Origin: Streptomyces zinciresistens K42
Lineage (GTDB): Bacteria > Actinomycetota > Actinomycetes > Streptomycetales > Streptomycetaceae
Reading direction: 5' to 3'
Length of the DNA stretch: 39,591 bases
Assembly (NCBI RefSeq): GCF_000225525.1
Contig: NZ_AGBF01000051.1
Span: 1 to 39,591 of the forward strand
Shown here: piece after piece, positions 19,681 to 27,564 of the stretch
How the letters are laid out: every line of letters starts with the position of its first letter
Numbering within the stretch: position 1 is the stretch's first letter
Position numbers and translations under genes: made by a program
The notes under the pieces: generated by a model
Told to the model about the DNA's origin: nothing
The model's database searches: none
What the model saw: the letters and a program-made list of their open reading frames with translations, nothing else

Positions 19681-19735
19681 ACTGCGCGACCAGAGCCGGC
19701 GGTTCGCTCTGTACGTTCGTCGTTTCTGTCAGCAC
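19271..19735 (-). CDS. HATPase (anti-sigma/serine-kinase-like) ATP-binding protein
   Basis: A 154-residue GHKL-fold protein of the RsbW-like type common next to XRE regulators in Streptomyces. Motifs seen are A-V-A-L-V-V-A-E-L-A-A-D-A-V-L-H-G for the N box and G-E-S-G-R-G-L-L-L-V-D-T-L-A for the G box. The N box normally has N-A; here it is D-A, so the magnesium-binding Asn is replaced by Asp, which may weaken ATP hydrolysis. The GTG at 19735 is preferred, with GAGGACGG some nine bases upstream. It is divergent from the XRE regulator gene at 19883, and with DUF397 it forms the typical trio seen at bldB/whiJ-like loci. Confidence 0.75.
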   Translation of the reverse strand: MLTETTNVQSEPPALVAQFTSSPRGARLARQLAVRHLEKQGYPPASDASCAVALVVAELAADAVLHGRVPGHGFGLRVALDTAAGVVRVEVADAASGKRPPATPPSSAPEGESGRGLLLVDTLAVRRGCAARHPLGKTVWAEVPVARSTSVQET

Positions 19736-19882
19736 GGCGTGGTCCGTCCTCGGCTGTCGAGCAGGGGTGTGGCGTGGTGTGCGTGAGTCGTCACGTTCCG
19801 CACCCAAGAGTCGTCCGGCCGCCCTACGCTCAACAGGTGACGCGGCCTTACTTCTCGACTCGTAAGCAACGGAAGTGACGCT

Positions 19883-20830
19883 TTGGCCAACGGAATTGAC
19901 CCCAGTACGTCGATGGCCGCGCTGTTCGGTGCGCGGGTCCGCAGACTCCGTTTCGCGGCGGGGCTGACCCAGGCCGAACTGAGCGGCAAGGTCCACGTGG
20001 TGGGCACGCGGATCACGCAGATCGAGCGGGCGTCCGGGGCGAAGCCGACGCTGGACCTGGCGCGGGCGCTGGATGTGGCCCTCGGTGCGGACGATCTGCT
20101 GGTGGAGCTGTGGCCGTACGTGTACCGGGAGGCGTTTCCGGACTGGTCGCGGAGGTTCATGGAGTGCGCGGAGCGGGCGGTGGCCGTTCGTGAGTACGCG
20201 GCTCACGTGGTGCCGGGCCTGTTGCAGACCGAGCAGTACGCGAGAGCCGTTCTGAGCGTCGGCCTGACGCTCAGCAGTGAGGAGCAGTTGGAAGAACGAC
20301 TCACAGTCCGCATGGCACGGCAGGAACGGCTCGGTTCGCCCGACCGGCCGGACCTGTGGGTGGTGCTCGACGAAGCTGTTCTCAGACGTCCGATCGGCGG
20401 GTGCGACGTGATGCGCGCGCAGTTGGAGCTGCTGCTCTGTGTGGCGGCGGAGCACGACATCACTGTCCAGGTGCTCCCATTCGACCAGGGCGAGCACGAC
20501 GTGATGGGCGGTTCCCTGACGGTGCTGACACTGCCGGACGGCTCTGAAGTCGCCTACACAGAGGGTGCTCACTACGGCCAACTCATTGAGGAGCCAGCCG
20601 AAGTCAGCCGATTCACGGTGACCTACGATCGGCTACGGGCGAATGCCCTGCCCCCGCTCATGTCGCTCGACATGATCCGATCCGCGATGGAGGGCTGCAA
20701 CCGTGGAGCGAATGTCCCGTCCCGATCTGAGCGTCGCCGTGTGGCGCAAGAGCAGCTACAGCAATCAGGAGGGCGGCAACTGCGTGGAGGTCGCCGACGG
20801 AATCCAGGAGGCCGTCGTCCCCGTCCGTGA
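19883..20830 (+). CDS. XRE-family regulator with DUF5753
   Basis: A 315-residue regulator. The N-terminal HTH (about 14-70) has L-R-F-A-A-G-L-T-Q-A-E-L-S-G-K and I-T-Q-I-E-R-A-S-G. The DUF5753 domain (about 90-270) has the hallmark V-V-P-G-L-L-Q-T-E-Q-Y-A-R-A and V-L-D-E-A-V-L-R-R-P-I-G-G. Proteins of this kind pair with DUF397 partners and influence development and antibiotic production in Streptomyces. The start is a TTG with GGAAG upstream; ATG 19913 is an alternative. The last 43 residues are Arg/Gly/Gln-rich and run out of frame over the DUF397 gene, so the original stop near codon 272 has probably been lost. Confidence 0.82.
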   Translation: MANGIDPSTSMAALFGARVRRLRFAAGLTQAELSGKVHVVGTRITQIERASGAKPTLDLARALDVALGADDLLVELWPYVYREAFPDWSRRFMECAERAVAVREYAAHVVPGLLQTEQYARAVLSVGLTLSSEEQLEERLTVRMARQERLGSPDRPDLWVVLDEAVLRRPIGGCDVMRAQLELLLCVAAEHDITVQVLPFDQGEHDVMGGSLTVLTLPDGSEVAYTEGAHYGQLIEEPAEVSRFTVTYDRLRANALPPLMSLDMIRSAMEGCNRGANVPSRSERRRVAQEQLQQSGGRQLRGGRRRNPGGRRPRP

Positions 20831-20924
20831 CAGCAAGGTCCCGCACGGTCCGGCGCTGTGCTTCGAGGCCGCCGTCTGGGCCGCCTTCACAGGTGAGTTG
20901 AAGGCGGGGGACCACCGTCGCTGA
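20703..20924 (+). CDS. DUF397 protein
   Basis: A 73-residue protein with the DUF397 signature W-R-K-S-S-Y-S-N-Q-E-G-G-N-C-V-E-V-A and V-P-V-R-D-S-K. DUF397 proteins are small partners of XRE/DUF5753 regulators (BldB/WhiJ-type systems). GTG 20703 has GGAGGG eight bases upstream. The tail after R-D-S-K is somewhat longer than usual. It overlaps the end of the XRE gene by 128 bases in another frame. Confidence 0.85.
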   Translation: MERMSRPDLSVAVWRKSSYSNQEGGNCVEVADGIQEAVVPVRDSKVPHGPALCFEAAVWAAFTGELKAGDHRR

Positions 20925-21064
20925 GCCCGCCGGGCCCTGGTCGCCGTCCACGTCCCGGGCTCACCGGACCCCGGTCCGCGAGGGCCCGGCAGGCCGCTGA
21001 CCTCCCTAAAGAACCAGGGGAAAGAACTACCCGCCCACCCACCCTCCCCGGCCGCACGGCTCGT

Positions 21065-21082
21065 GTCACTCGTCCGAGTGAC
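21065..21082. promoter_or_regulatory. perfect palindrome, possible operator
   Basis: GTCACTCG-TC-CGAGTGAC, eight-base arms with a two-base centre, 124 bases before the HTH protein gene at 21206. It is well placed for an autoregulatory operator or a terminator of DUF397. Confidence 0.4.
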
Positions 21083-21205
21083 CGGCTTGCAGGGTCGGGA
21101 TACGGACGGTTACGTTCGCCGCGACAACCGCACACAGACTTCGGCCCCCGCCGGGACTGCAATCCCGAACGAGGGCCTGACCGATCGAGAAGGAACGACT
21201 TCCCG

Positions 21206-22108
21206 ATGGCTGACCCGCAGTCTAACGCGCCCTCGCGCGCCGACGCCGGAGCTCCGACCTCCGGCGTGATCCACGTCCGCACCCGGCTGACGGCCGACTT
21301 CACCGTGATCTCCAACGCCCTCGCCCAGAGGCGCGGCAGCGCGGTCACGGTCGGCGTCGCGGCGTACATCGCCTCTCTGCCCGACGGCATCCCCGTGACC
21401 ATCCCCGCCCTGTGCAAGCACTTCAGCGAGGGCGAGATCCTGATCTCGCGGGCGCTCAGGGAGCTCGAAGAGGCCGGATTCCTGGAGCGCCGCCGAGAGC
21501 GGACGCCCACCGGGCACGTCCGTACCCGCACCTACTTCTACGACGTCCCCGGCGGCGATCCGGACACGGAACCGGACCCGGACCCGGACCCAGACGGGCC
21601 TCCCGAGCCGCCGAAGCCGTGCGGGCCGCGAAGGCTGGGCGCCGCCGCAGTCGCGCCAGCATCCGCGCGCCGGGAGGAGACGGTGGCCGCGCCCGCACCA
21701 GCCGGGGCGGAGGCGACGATCCCGCTCGCCGACGCCGACCCCCGGGCGGTGGCCGTACTCACCGCACTGCGCCGGGTCGACCCCCGCCTCATCCTGTCCG
21801 GGCAGGAAACCGCCCGCCTCGCCCCGGCCGTCGCCCGGTGGCTCGCGGCGGGCCTGCTGCCCACGCACATCACGGACCACCTCACCGCACGGCTGCCGGA
21901 CCGCTTCCTCACCCGCCCGGTCGGCATCCTCGCCTACCGCCTCAAGGAGACTCCCCTGCCGGTACCAGCCAGAAGCGCGGAACCCGCCGCCCGCCCGATG
22001 GCCGTGCCCCTGCGGAACTGCGACGGCTGCGACCGGGCCTTCCGCTCGCCGGAACCAGGCCGCTGCCGGGGCTGCCGGACCGGCGGCCGACTCCGGGCGG
22101 CCGGCTGA
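21206..22108 (+). CDS. winged-HTH, replication/plasmid-type DNA-binding protein
   Basis: A 300-residue protein. The N-terminal winged helix (about 25-115) has T-V-G-V-A-A-Y-I-A-S-L-P-D-G, L-C-K-H-F-S-E-G-E-I-L-I-S-R-A-L-R-E-L-E-E-A-G-F-L and R-T-Y-F-Y. A low-complexity Asp-Pro run follows (about 118-135). A helical domain covers about 185-255. The end carries C-D-G-C and C-R-G-C pairs that could bind zinc. Such proteins occur in actinomycete islands and plasmids, often labelled helix-turn-helix. ATG 21206 has GAAGGA upstream. The target DNA is not known. Confidence 0.7.
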   Translation: MADPQSNAPSRADAGAPTSGVIHVRTRLTADFTVISNALAQRRGSAVTVGVAAYIASLPDGIPVTIPALCKHFSEGEILISRALRELEEAGFLERRRERTPTGHVRTRTYFYDVPGGDPDTEPDPDPDPDGPPEPPKPCGPRRLGAAAVAPASARREETVAAPAPAGAEATIPLADADPRAVAVLTALRRVDPRLILSGQETARLAPAVARWLAAGLLPTHITDHLTARLPDRFLTRPVGILAYRLKETPLPVPARSAEPAARPMAVPLRNCDGCDRAFRSPEPGRCRGCRTGGRLRAAG

Positions 22109-22112
22109 GCCG

Positions 22113-22418
22113 ATGACCGGGCGTGCGGCCCACCTGGGACTCCGCATGAGCGAGATCAGGGAGGCCGCCGCTGCCGTACGGGACGCCTTCGACACCCCCT
22201 ACGGCCTCGTGTCGAAGCGGATCGCCACGGACGGCGTGGACATCTTCATCGAGCACGGTTGGGGCGATCTCCGCAGAGCCCGCGACGGCCGGGTCCCGAT
22301 CCGCGAAGTGGTCTCCGACCATCTCCGCTGCCTCACCTGGGAGGAGGGCGATGTGCGGTCTCGTGTCGTCGAAGCGTTTGCCGGCGTCATGGCCATGCGT
22401 CGCGATGGTGTCTGCTGA
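22113..22418 (+). CDS. hypothetical protein
   Basis: A protein of up to 101 residues that I do not recognise. It starts four bases after the HTH protein gene, so the two may be co-transcribed. The segment I-R-E-A-A-A-A-V-R-D-A-F-D is an amphipathic helix and the rest is mixed alpha/beta. ATG 22146 is an alternative start that would leave 90 residues. Neither has a strong ribosome binding site. Confidence 0.5.
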   Translation: MTGRAAHLGLRMSEIREAAAAVRDAFDTPYGLVSKRIATDGVDIFIEHGWGDLRRARDGRVPIREVVSDHLRCLTWEEGDVRSRVVEAFAGVMAMRRDGVC

Positions 22419-22476
22419 CACGTGACCTTTCCGATGCGGGGTTGAGGTCCACGGACGAGCCCGGACCGTACGGCTG

Positions 22477-22911
22477 TTACACCGCCGGCGATTTGAGCCG
22501 GGATACGGCCTCCTCCAGCACGCCTGTCCGCTTGCAGAAAGCAAATCGAACAAAAGGCGCGCCCTGCTCGCTGTCGTCGTAGAAGGCCGCGTTGGGGACG
22601 GCGACCACGCCCGCGCGTTCGGGCAGGGCGCGGCAGAAGGCGAAGCCGTCCGACTCGCCGAGCGGGCGGATGTCGGTGGTGATGAAGTAGGTGCCAGCGG
22701 TCCTGAAGACCTCGAAGCCCGCCTCCGTCAGGCCGTTCGCCAGAAGGTCCCGCTTGGCCAGCATGTCCGCACGGAACTCCTCGAAGTACGAGTCCGGCAG
22801 GGACAGCGCCTCCGCCACCGCGTACTGGAAGGGCCCCGACGCCACGTACGTCAGGAACTGCTTGGCCGAGCGGACGGCCGTGACGAGATCCGGCGTGGAG
22901 GTGACCCAGGC
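22477..22911 (-). pseudogene. aminotransferase, C-terminal fragment
   Basis: The 144 codons match the last third of the full-length aminotransferase at 35128-36309, from W-V-T-S-T-P-D-L-V-T-A-V-R-S-A-K-Q to the end. Shared blocks are G-P-F-Q-Y-A-V-A-E-A-L, G-T-Y-F-I-T-T-D-I, F-C-R-A-L-P-E-R and F-Y-D-D. It begins right after the point where the active enzyme has its PLP-lysine motif, so it cannot work. Upstream of 22911 homology stops abruptly. It is clearly diverged from the intact copy and is thus an old or foreign paralogue, not a recent duplication. Confidence 0.85.
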
Positions 22912-23179
22912 GGCACCTCGTTCGTACGCCTATTCGTATGATGCGCGGCACGCCCCTAGGGAGGCCGGCGAGGTCGGCCGGCCCGTTGCCGTGAGTCCGT
23001 GTGGCGGAGAATGCGGTTCGTCGCACGGAGGTTCCATGCCGCGGTCGCTGGGGGTGACACCCCCGCGTACGGCCCTTGCGGTAGCCGACCGCTCACCTTC
23101 AGCCGAGTTGTCCTGTCGGACCCGGACGGGCGATAGCGTGAGGCGGCAAGGACTGTTCCTGACAGGGCGGACGATTTTC

Positions 23180-25273
23180 ATGCGGATGCGGTTCGAACCC
23201 GAGGCCGAGGAAGAGTTCGAGGCCGCGTGCGGGTTGCTGGTCGACCACCTCGTCAGGTGGGCCGGGGAGCAGGCGCTGCCGGTGGACGGGTTCACGGCTG
23301 AGACGGCACTGGACTACCGGCATCGGGCGACTGCCGACGGCCGACTGGGACTGTGGGAGTCGCGCCATGTGGAAGAGCTACTCCTCTCGTGGCTTCCCGA
23401 GCAGGTCACCGAACTTCCCGGGGAGGAACACGCCGACGCTCCGGGCACACTGCGCACGCTGCTGCGTTATCTGCACGCCACGCAGTTGGCGGACCCGCGC
23501 GGCCCCGCCCTTGAGGACTCCCTCGCTGCGGTCGACGCGACGGCGGGGCAGTATCCGGCGGCGATGGCGGACGACACCCGCTGGGGGATGGCCAAGTTCT
23601 GGGCCATGACAGCCGCCGGGCAGGGCGTGGACGTCTTGGACGGGGCGGCGTTGCAGCGGTTCGCGGAGCGGGCGCAGCGTGGGGAGGTCCTCTACGACCA
23701 GCAGGTCCTCGATGTGATCATGAAGCGGCGGCTGACCGGCAACACACTGCACGGCGTCAAGCGGGCGGAGCCGCAGCTGCCTGTGGTGCTCCCCCCGGAC
23801 GGCGAGCTGCGTCGACGGGCCGAGGCACCGGCGATTCTCGCGCAGTTGCGCGGACTCGCCGAGTGGGCGGGGCGCGACGGCCGCGCGGTGACGGCGGCGG
23901 GGCGGCTGCGGATGGCAGATGCCCGAGAGCTGGTTGACGTACTGGACACCGGGGACAAGGTCGACGGGGTGCGCTCTTCGGCCGACCTGCCGCGGCTGGG
24001 CCTGCTGTTGGAGTGGGCCAAGAAGGCGCGGCTGGTCCGGGTGACCAAGGGGCGTCTGTACGTGGTGGCCAAGGCACGGCCGGTGCTGGCCGACCCGCTC
24101 CAGCTGTGGCTGCGCGCCTTCGACGCGTGCTTCGAGCTGCGGCAGGCCCTGATCGGCGCGCGTAGCGGCTGGCACGTCGAGTCGATGCTCTTCGACGTCT
24201 ACGAGGACATCCTGGAAGATGTGCTGAACACGCTCTACAGCCTGCCGTACCCGATGCCCTGGCCGCGGCTGCGCGACTCCGTACACCTGGCCTACCGGGC
24301 CCGCTTCCAGCTGGACGGCGGGCCGGATCTCCGGCACGGGATGTGGTTCGAGCACGCCGACCGGGACCTGCGCACGGTACTCGACCTGCTGGATGATCTG
24401 GGCGCGATCCAGCGCGACCGCGGGATGGCCGACCCGGTGTTCCTGGACGTCGACCTCTCCGATACCGGAACCGAGCTGCCCGCGGACATGCCGCCGGAGC
24501 TCGCGGAACTGCTGGGCGTCGCGGAGGCGGCTACGGACCCGGCGGCGCGGGAGCGTGCCGATGCCCGGCGTGAGGAGCTGACCGCCGGGCCGGTCGAACT
24601 CATCCGTCTCACCGAGCTCGGTACCCGGGCCGTACGACAGCGGTTGCTGGCGGCCGGCCGGGACGCACCGCTGGTCGGTGAACTGGCCCAGGCGTCGGCG
24701 GCCGGCCTGCTGGGGGTGCTGGCCGAGGACTACGACCCGGACGCCGCCCGCACGGAGCTGGCCGGCTGGATCACAGCACGCGGCGAGCGGGAAGGTGCCT
24801 TGCGGCAACTGACCGACGCCGTAAGGAGCATGACCTACCGCACGCGAGCGCAGGCGATGCTCGACGTGCTGCCGGCGGCGTTGCCGGACGGTGAGGGCGA
24901 GCGGCTGCTGCGCACGCTGCGGCGAGACACACAGCTGGCGCCGCTGGCGCTGAACGAGCTGGCGCACCGTGAGTTGCTGTCCCCGGAGGACATGACCGAT
25001 GCCGAGCATCTGCTGGTGCTCGCCGAGAGCCTGCTTCAGCTCGTGGAGTTGGCGGGCGGCGGGGACGGCGCCGAGGAGATGCTGCGCGCCCAGGGCCCCC
25101 AGGCCCGGGACGCGGTTGCCGCAGCGCTGGACTCCGCGCACCCGGACCGGGCAGGACTCGACGAGCTCAGGCAGCTGGCGGCCCGCGCACTGGGTACCCA
25201 CGGTGCCCGCGTCGGCCGCGCCCGGAAGACCCGGCGCTCCTCAGGCAGGAGCGGCCGCAAGCGGCGCCGCTGA
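23180..25273 (+). CDS. large protein of unknown function
   Basis: A 697-residue soluble protein that I cannot place. It is mostly helical and acidic, with Leu-rich repeats of helices. It ends with a strongly basic tail (R-K-T-R-R-S-S-G-R-S-G-R-K-R-R-R) that could bind nucleic acid. The N-terminus is rich in Glu (E-P-E-A-E-E-E-F-E-A-A-C). No nuclease, kinase or ATPase motif was seen. ATG 23180 is chosen: the frame before it continues over the aminotransferase fragment, where the coding strand is the opposite one. It is followed after 72 bases by a UPF0158 gene on the same strand. Confidence 0.7.
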   Translation: MRMRFEPEAEEEFEAACGLLVDHLVRWAGEQALPVDGFTAETALDYRHRATADGRLGLWESRHVEELLLSWLPEQVTELPGEEHADAPGTLRTLLRYLHATQLADPRGPALEDSLAAVDATAGQYPAAMADDTRWGMAKFWAMTAAGQGVDVLDGAALQRFAERAQRGEVLYDQQVLDVIMKRRLTGNTLHGVKRAEPQLPVVLPPDGELRRRAEAPAILAQLRGLAEWAGRDGRAVTAAGRLRMADARELVDVLDTGDKVDGVRSSADLPRLGLLLEWAKKARLVRVTKGRLYVVAKARPVLADPLQLWLRAFDACFELRQALIGARSGWHVESMLFDVYEDILEDVLNTLYSLPYPMPWPRLRDSVHLAYRARFQLDGGPDLRHGMWFEHADRDLRTVLDLLDDLGAIQRDRGMADPVFLDVDLSDTGTELPADMPPELAELLGVAEAATDPAARERADARREELTAGPVELIRLTELGTRAVRQRLLAAGRDAPLVGELAQASAAGLLGVLAEDYDPDAARTELAGWITARGEREGALRQLTDAVRSMTYRTRAQAMLDVLPAALPDGEGERLLRTLRRDTQLAPLALNELAHRELLSPEDMTDAEHLLVLAESLLQLVELAGGGDGAEEMLRAQGPQARDAVAAALDSAHPDRAGLDELRQLAARALGTHGARVGRARKTRRSSGRSGRKRRR

Positions 25274-25345
25274 CCGGGCAGCACCGCCTGGCCCCCAGAC
25301 GCCAGGTGCGCCAGTACTGGCATGGAGCCGGGCGGAGGGAGACCG

Positions 25346-26137
25346 ATGGTCCTGGCGTCATGCGTCCTTGGTGGCGCCACCGTCGGGGTCGTGATTGAGG
25401 GATGGGGCGAGGACGGACTGCGGGCCCTGTGTGGCGCGCTCCACGCGCAGGACGGGGTGGCGCTGCGGGCGGCGTTGCGTCGTGGACCCGAGCGTGAGGT
25501 GCTTCAGGTGGCCGGCGACGGTGTGGCCGGGGCTGCGGCGCCGGGCCTGCCGGGGGCCGCGGAGACGGCGGCCTTGTTTCTCGGCGCGCTCCAGGAGCGT
25601 GGTTTCCGGGGCGACGGTGAGCTGGCGGATCGGTTGCGCGCGGCCACGGGAGATGCGGCGATCCCCCTCCTGCGTCCGCTTGCGGTCGATCTGGAGATGC
25701 TCGCCATGCTGCTGGAGGGCGACCCGGCCGAGTCCGGTGGCCGGATCGATCTGTCCACCGGGGAGTGCTGGCCGGCGTTCACCGATGAGCTGGGGCCTGG
25801 GCCCGAGGCCGAGGAGGACGACGATCCGGAGCGATGGCTGTATGTGCCGGCTCTGGGGTCCAGGGCCGGTTACCGGGACATGGAGGCGTTCATCGAGGAG
25901 ATGGAGGACGCTGCCCTTGCCGACCGGCTGTGGATCGCCATCGGCGGGCGGGGCGCCTTCCGGCGCTTCAAGGCCGTCCTCGCGGGTGACGAGCGCTCCT
26001 GGAGCCGCTACCACCGGTTCCGCGATGAGCGACAGCGCGGCCGGGCCCGCGCCTGGCTGGCCGAGGAGGGCTACTGCCCGCCCATCACCTTCCGCGTAGA
26101 GCCCGGCTCGGGTTCGCGTCCTTCGGGGCCGGTATGA
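25346..26137 (+). CDS. UPF0158 family protein
   Basis: A 263-residue protein. From about residue 115 it shows the UPF0158 pattern: D-L-E-M-L-A-M-L-L-E-G, R-I-D-L-S-T-G-E-C-W-P, W-L-Y-V-P-A-L-G-S-R-A-G-Y-R-D-M-E-A-F-I, then G-R-G-A-F-R-R-F-K-A-V-L and Y-H-R-F-R-D-E-R. The N-terminal 115 residues are outside the known domain and are Ala/Gly-rich. Function of UPF0158 is unknown. ATG 25346 has GGAGGGAG upstream. It is likely in one unit with the large unknown protein before it. Confidence 0.75.
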   Translation: MVLASCVLGGATVGVVIEGWGEDGLRALCGALHAQDGVALRAALRRGPEREVLQVAGDGVAGAAAPGLPGAAETAALFLGALQERGFRGDGELADRLRAATGDAAIPLLRPLAVDLEMLAMLLEGDPAESGGRIDLSTGECWPAFTDELGPGPEAEEDDDPERWLYVPALGSRAGYRDMEAFIEEMEDAALADRLWIAIGGRGAFRRFKAVLAGDERSWSRYHRFRDERQRGRARAWLAEEGYCPPITFRVEPGSGSRPSGPV

Positions 26138-26161
26138 CTCTCCATAGAAATCAGAGCACAA

Positions 26162-26186
26162 TCTGAGTACAGTCTGAGTATGAGTA
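26162..26186 (+). promoter_or_regulatory. repeat-rich operator overlapping the antitoxin start
   Basis: TCTGAGTA is repeated at 26162-26169 and 26173-26180, with a third TGAGTA at 26181-26186, so period is about 11 bases. The repeats cover a TACAGT -10 box (26168-26173) and the ATG at 26180. There is no Shine-Dalgarno sequence. This looks like an autoregulated leaderless promoter. Confidence 0.5.
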
Positions 26187-26665
26187 TCGCACCCTCGGCA
26201 TCCGAATCGGAGTCCGTCTCGTTCACCGATCTGTCGCGTAACCCGAAGGCTGTCGCAGCCAGGGCCGCCGCCCTGGGATGTCTGCGCGTCACGCACCGAG
26301 ACGCGCCCGACATGGTCTTGACCACGGCCATATACGCAGAGCGCGCCGAGGAAAACCTGACCACGGCGTCCCGGCTGTTCCTGGCAATGCTGAAGCAGGA
26401 CGACGGTGCCAAGTCGCTTTTGCTCGCGCTGCCCGAGGTGTTCCCGTGGGTGCGCCACCTGGACGTCGAGGAAGTCCGGGAATTCACTGTCGAGCTTCTG
26501 GAAGCGTTGTCCGACGCCGCTGAACTGGGCGCCAGGGAGGCTGTGCACCGAGCGATCGTCTCGTGGCGGGCCACCGCCCGCATCAACGCCGATCCTGACC
26601 AGCTCAGGGAAGCGCTCCGTCCGCTCGGTGACGTCGACCTCGGCCCCGTCGAGGTGCACGAGTGA
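26180..26665 (+). CDS. antitoxin-like protein of a toxin-antitoxin pair
   Basis: A 161-residue protein. The N-terminal part S-F-T-D-L-S-R-N-P-K-A-V-A-A-R-A-A and the short strand L-R-V-T-H-R-D-A-P-D-M-V-L-T-T-A resemble the DNA-binding part of Phd/YefM antitoxins. A helical C-terminal part of about 90 residues is added (DUF6247-like in style, by memory). It overlaps the next gene by four bases (GTGA), the usual layout of antitoxin before toxin. The ATG at 26180 lies within direct repeats that are likely its operator, and it appears leaderless. Confidence 0.65.
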   Translation: MSIAPSASESESVSFTDLSRNPKAVAARAAALGCLRVTHRDAPDMVLTTAIYAERAEENLTTASRLFLAMLKQDDGAKSLLLALPEVFPWVRHLDVEEVREFTVELLEALSDAAELGAREAVHRAIVSWRATARINADPDQLREALRPLGDVDLGPVEVHE

Positions 26666-27012
26666 GTCCGAAGAAGGGCGATCGGGTCAGTGTTCCTCCG
26701 CTGAGCGGCTGGAACGTCGTTTACGGCACGACCGAGGCCGCGACCGGTTGGGAGGAGCTGTGCCGGGTGGCGTTGCCGAACGCGCATCGCTGCCTTGAAG
26801 CCCTTCGCGCAGACCCGCTGTCGCGGGCCAACTGGAACCGCCGGCACCAGCTCCGAGGCAGACACGCCACCAGGGAATGGAAGGGCTCTGAGCTGGAGCA
26901 GTGGGAGTACGAAATCACCAGCGGCGGCCGGGTCCGCTACCTGGTCAGCCCGGACACCTCGACTGTGATCCTTGTGTACGCCTCCCCGCGACACCCGAAG
27001 GACACCGAATAG
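26662..27012 (+). CDS. RelE/HigB-like toxin candidate
   Basis: A 116-residue basic protein. It has the RelE-type plan: W-E-E-L-C-R-V-A-L-P-N-A in helix 1, R-R-H-Q-L-R-G in the linker, and the strands W-E-Y-E-I-T-S-G-G-R-V-R-Y-L-V and T-V-I-L-V-Y-A-S-P-R-H-P-K. Family members cut ribosome-bound mRNA. The C-terminal R-H-P-K gives candidate catalytic residues. The GTG start overlaps the antitoxin stop. Activity is inferred from fold and context. Confidence 0.65.
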   Translation: MSPKKGDRVSVPPLSGWNVVYGTTEAATGWEELCRVALPNAHRCLEALRADPLSRANWNRRHQLRGRHATREWKGSELEQWEYEITSGGRVRYLVSPDTSTVILVYASPRHPKDTE

Positions 27013-27132
27013 CCTCCGGAGTTTCGCCCCTGCGGAAGGCGAGGCGAACCGGGGCGCGGGTTGCGATGGGCTGCTGCGGTGCAGGCAGTGGGCCGACCGG
27101 AGCCGGAGGACGGCCGTGCCGAGGACGACTGA

Positions 27133-27564
27133 CAGGACCCGGTAGGGGTCAGGGAAGACCTGGACCCGGAAGGTGAGCGGTCTCTCTCAGCCCACATCAA
27201 GGAGGCCACGGGGCACGAGTTCGTGTTCATCACGCACTGCCCGGTCGGCATCCGGCCCTACTACCACATGCGGGCTGCCGACGACCCGAGCGTGACCCTG
27301 AGCTTCGACCTGCTCTGGAAGGGCTTGGAGATCACCACCGGCGCGCAGCGCGAGCACCGGTACGACGTGCTGCTGAAGCAGGCCGCGGAGAAGGGCATGA
27401 GCCCCGAGCCGATGCAGGACTACTTGAACGCGTTCCGGTACGGATGCCCGCCCCATGGCGGCCTCGGCATGGGGCTCGGGCGGGTGCTGATGGTGATGCT
27501 CGGTCTGGATTCCATCCGCCAAGCCAGCTTCCTCTTCCGCGGGCCGAACCGGCTCACCCCGTAG
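27133..27564 (+). pseudogene. aspartyl-tRNA synthetase, C-terminal fragment
   Basis: The frame opens after a TGA at 27130 and reads R-E-D-L-D-P-E-G-E-R-S-L-S-A-H-I-K-E-A-T-G-H-E-F, then V-T-L-S-F-D-L-L-W-K-G-L-E-I-T-T-G-A-Q-R. Class II motif 3 is G-G-L-G-M-G-L-G-R-V-L-M. This is the C-terminal part of an archaeal-type/non-discriminating AspRS. The anticodon-binding domain and motifs 1 and 2 are absent. There is no start with a ribosome binding site; V/GTG at 27223 is the first internal option. It is probably a broken second copy, since the cell's own AspRS must be elsewhere. Confidence 0.8.
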
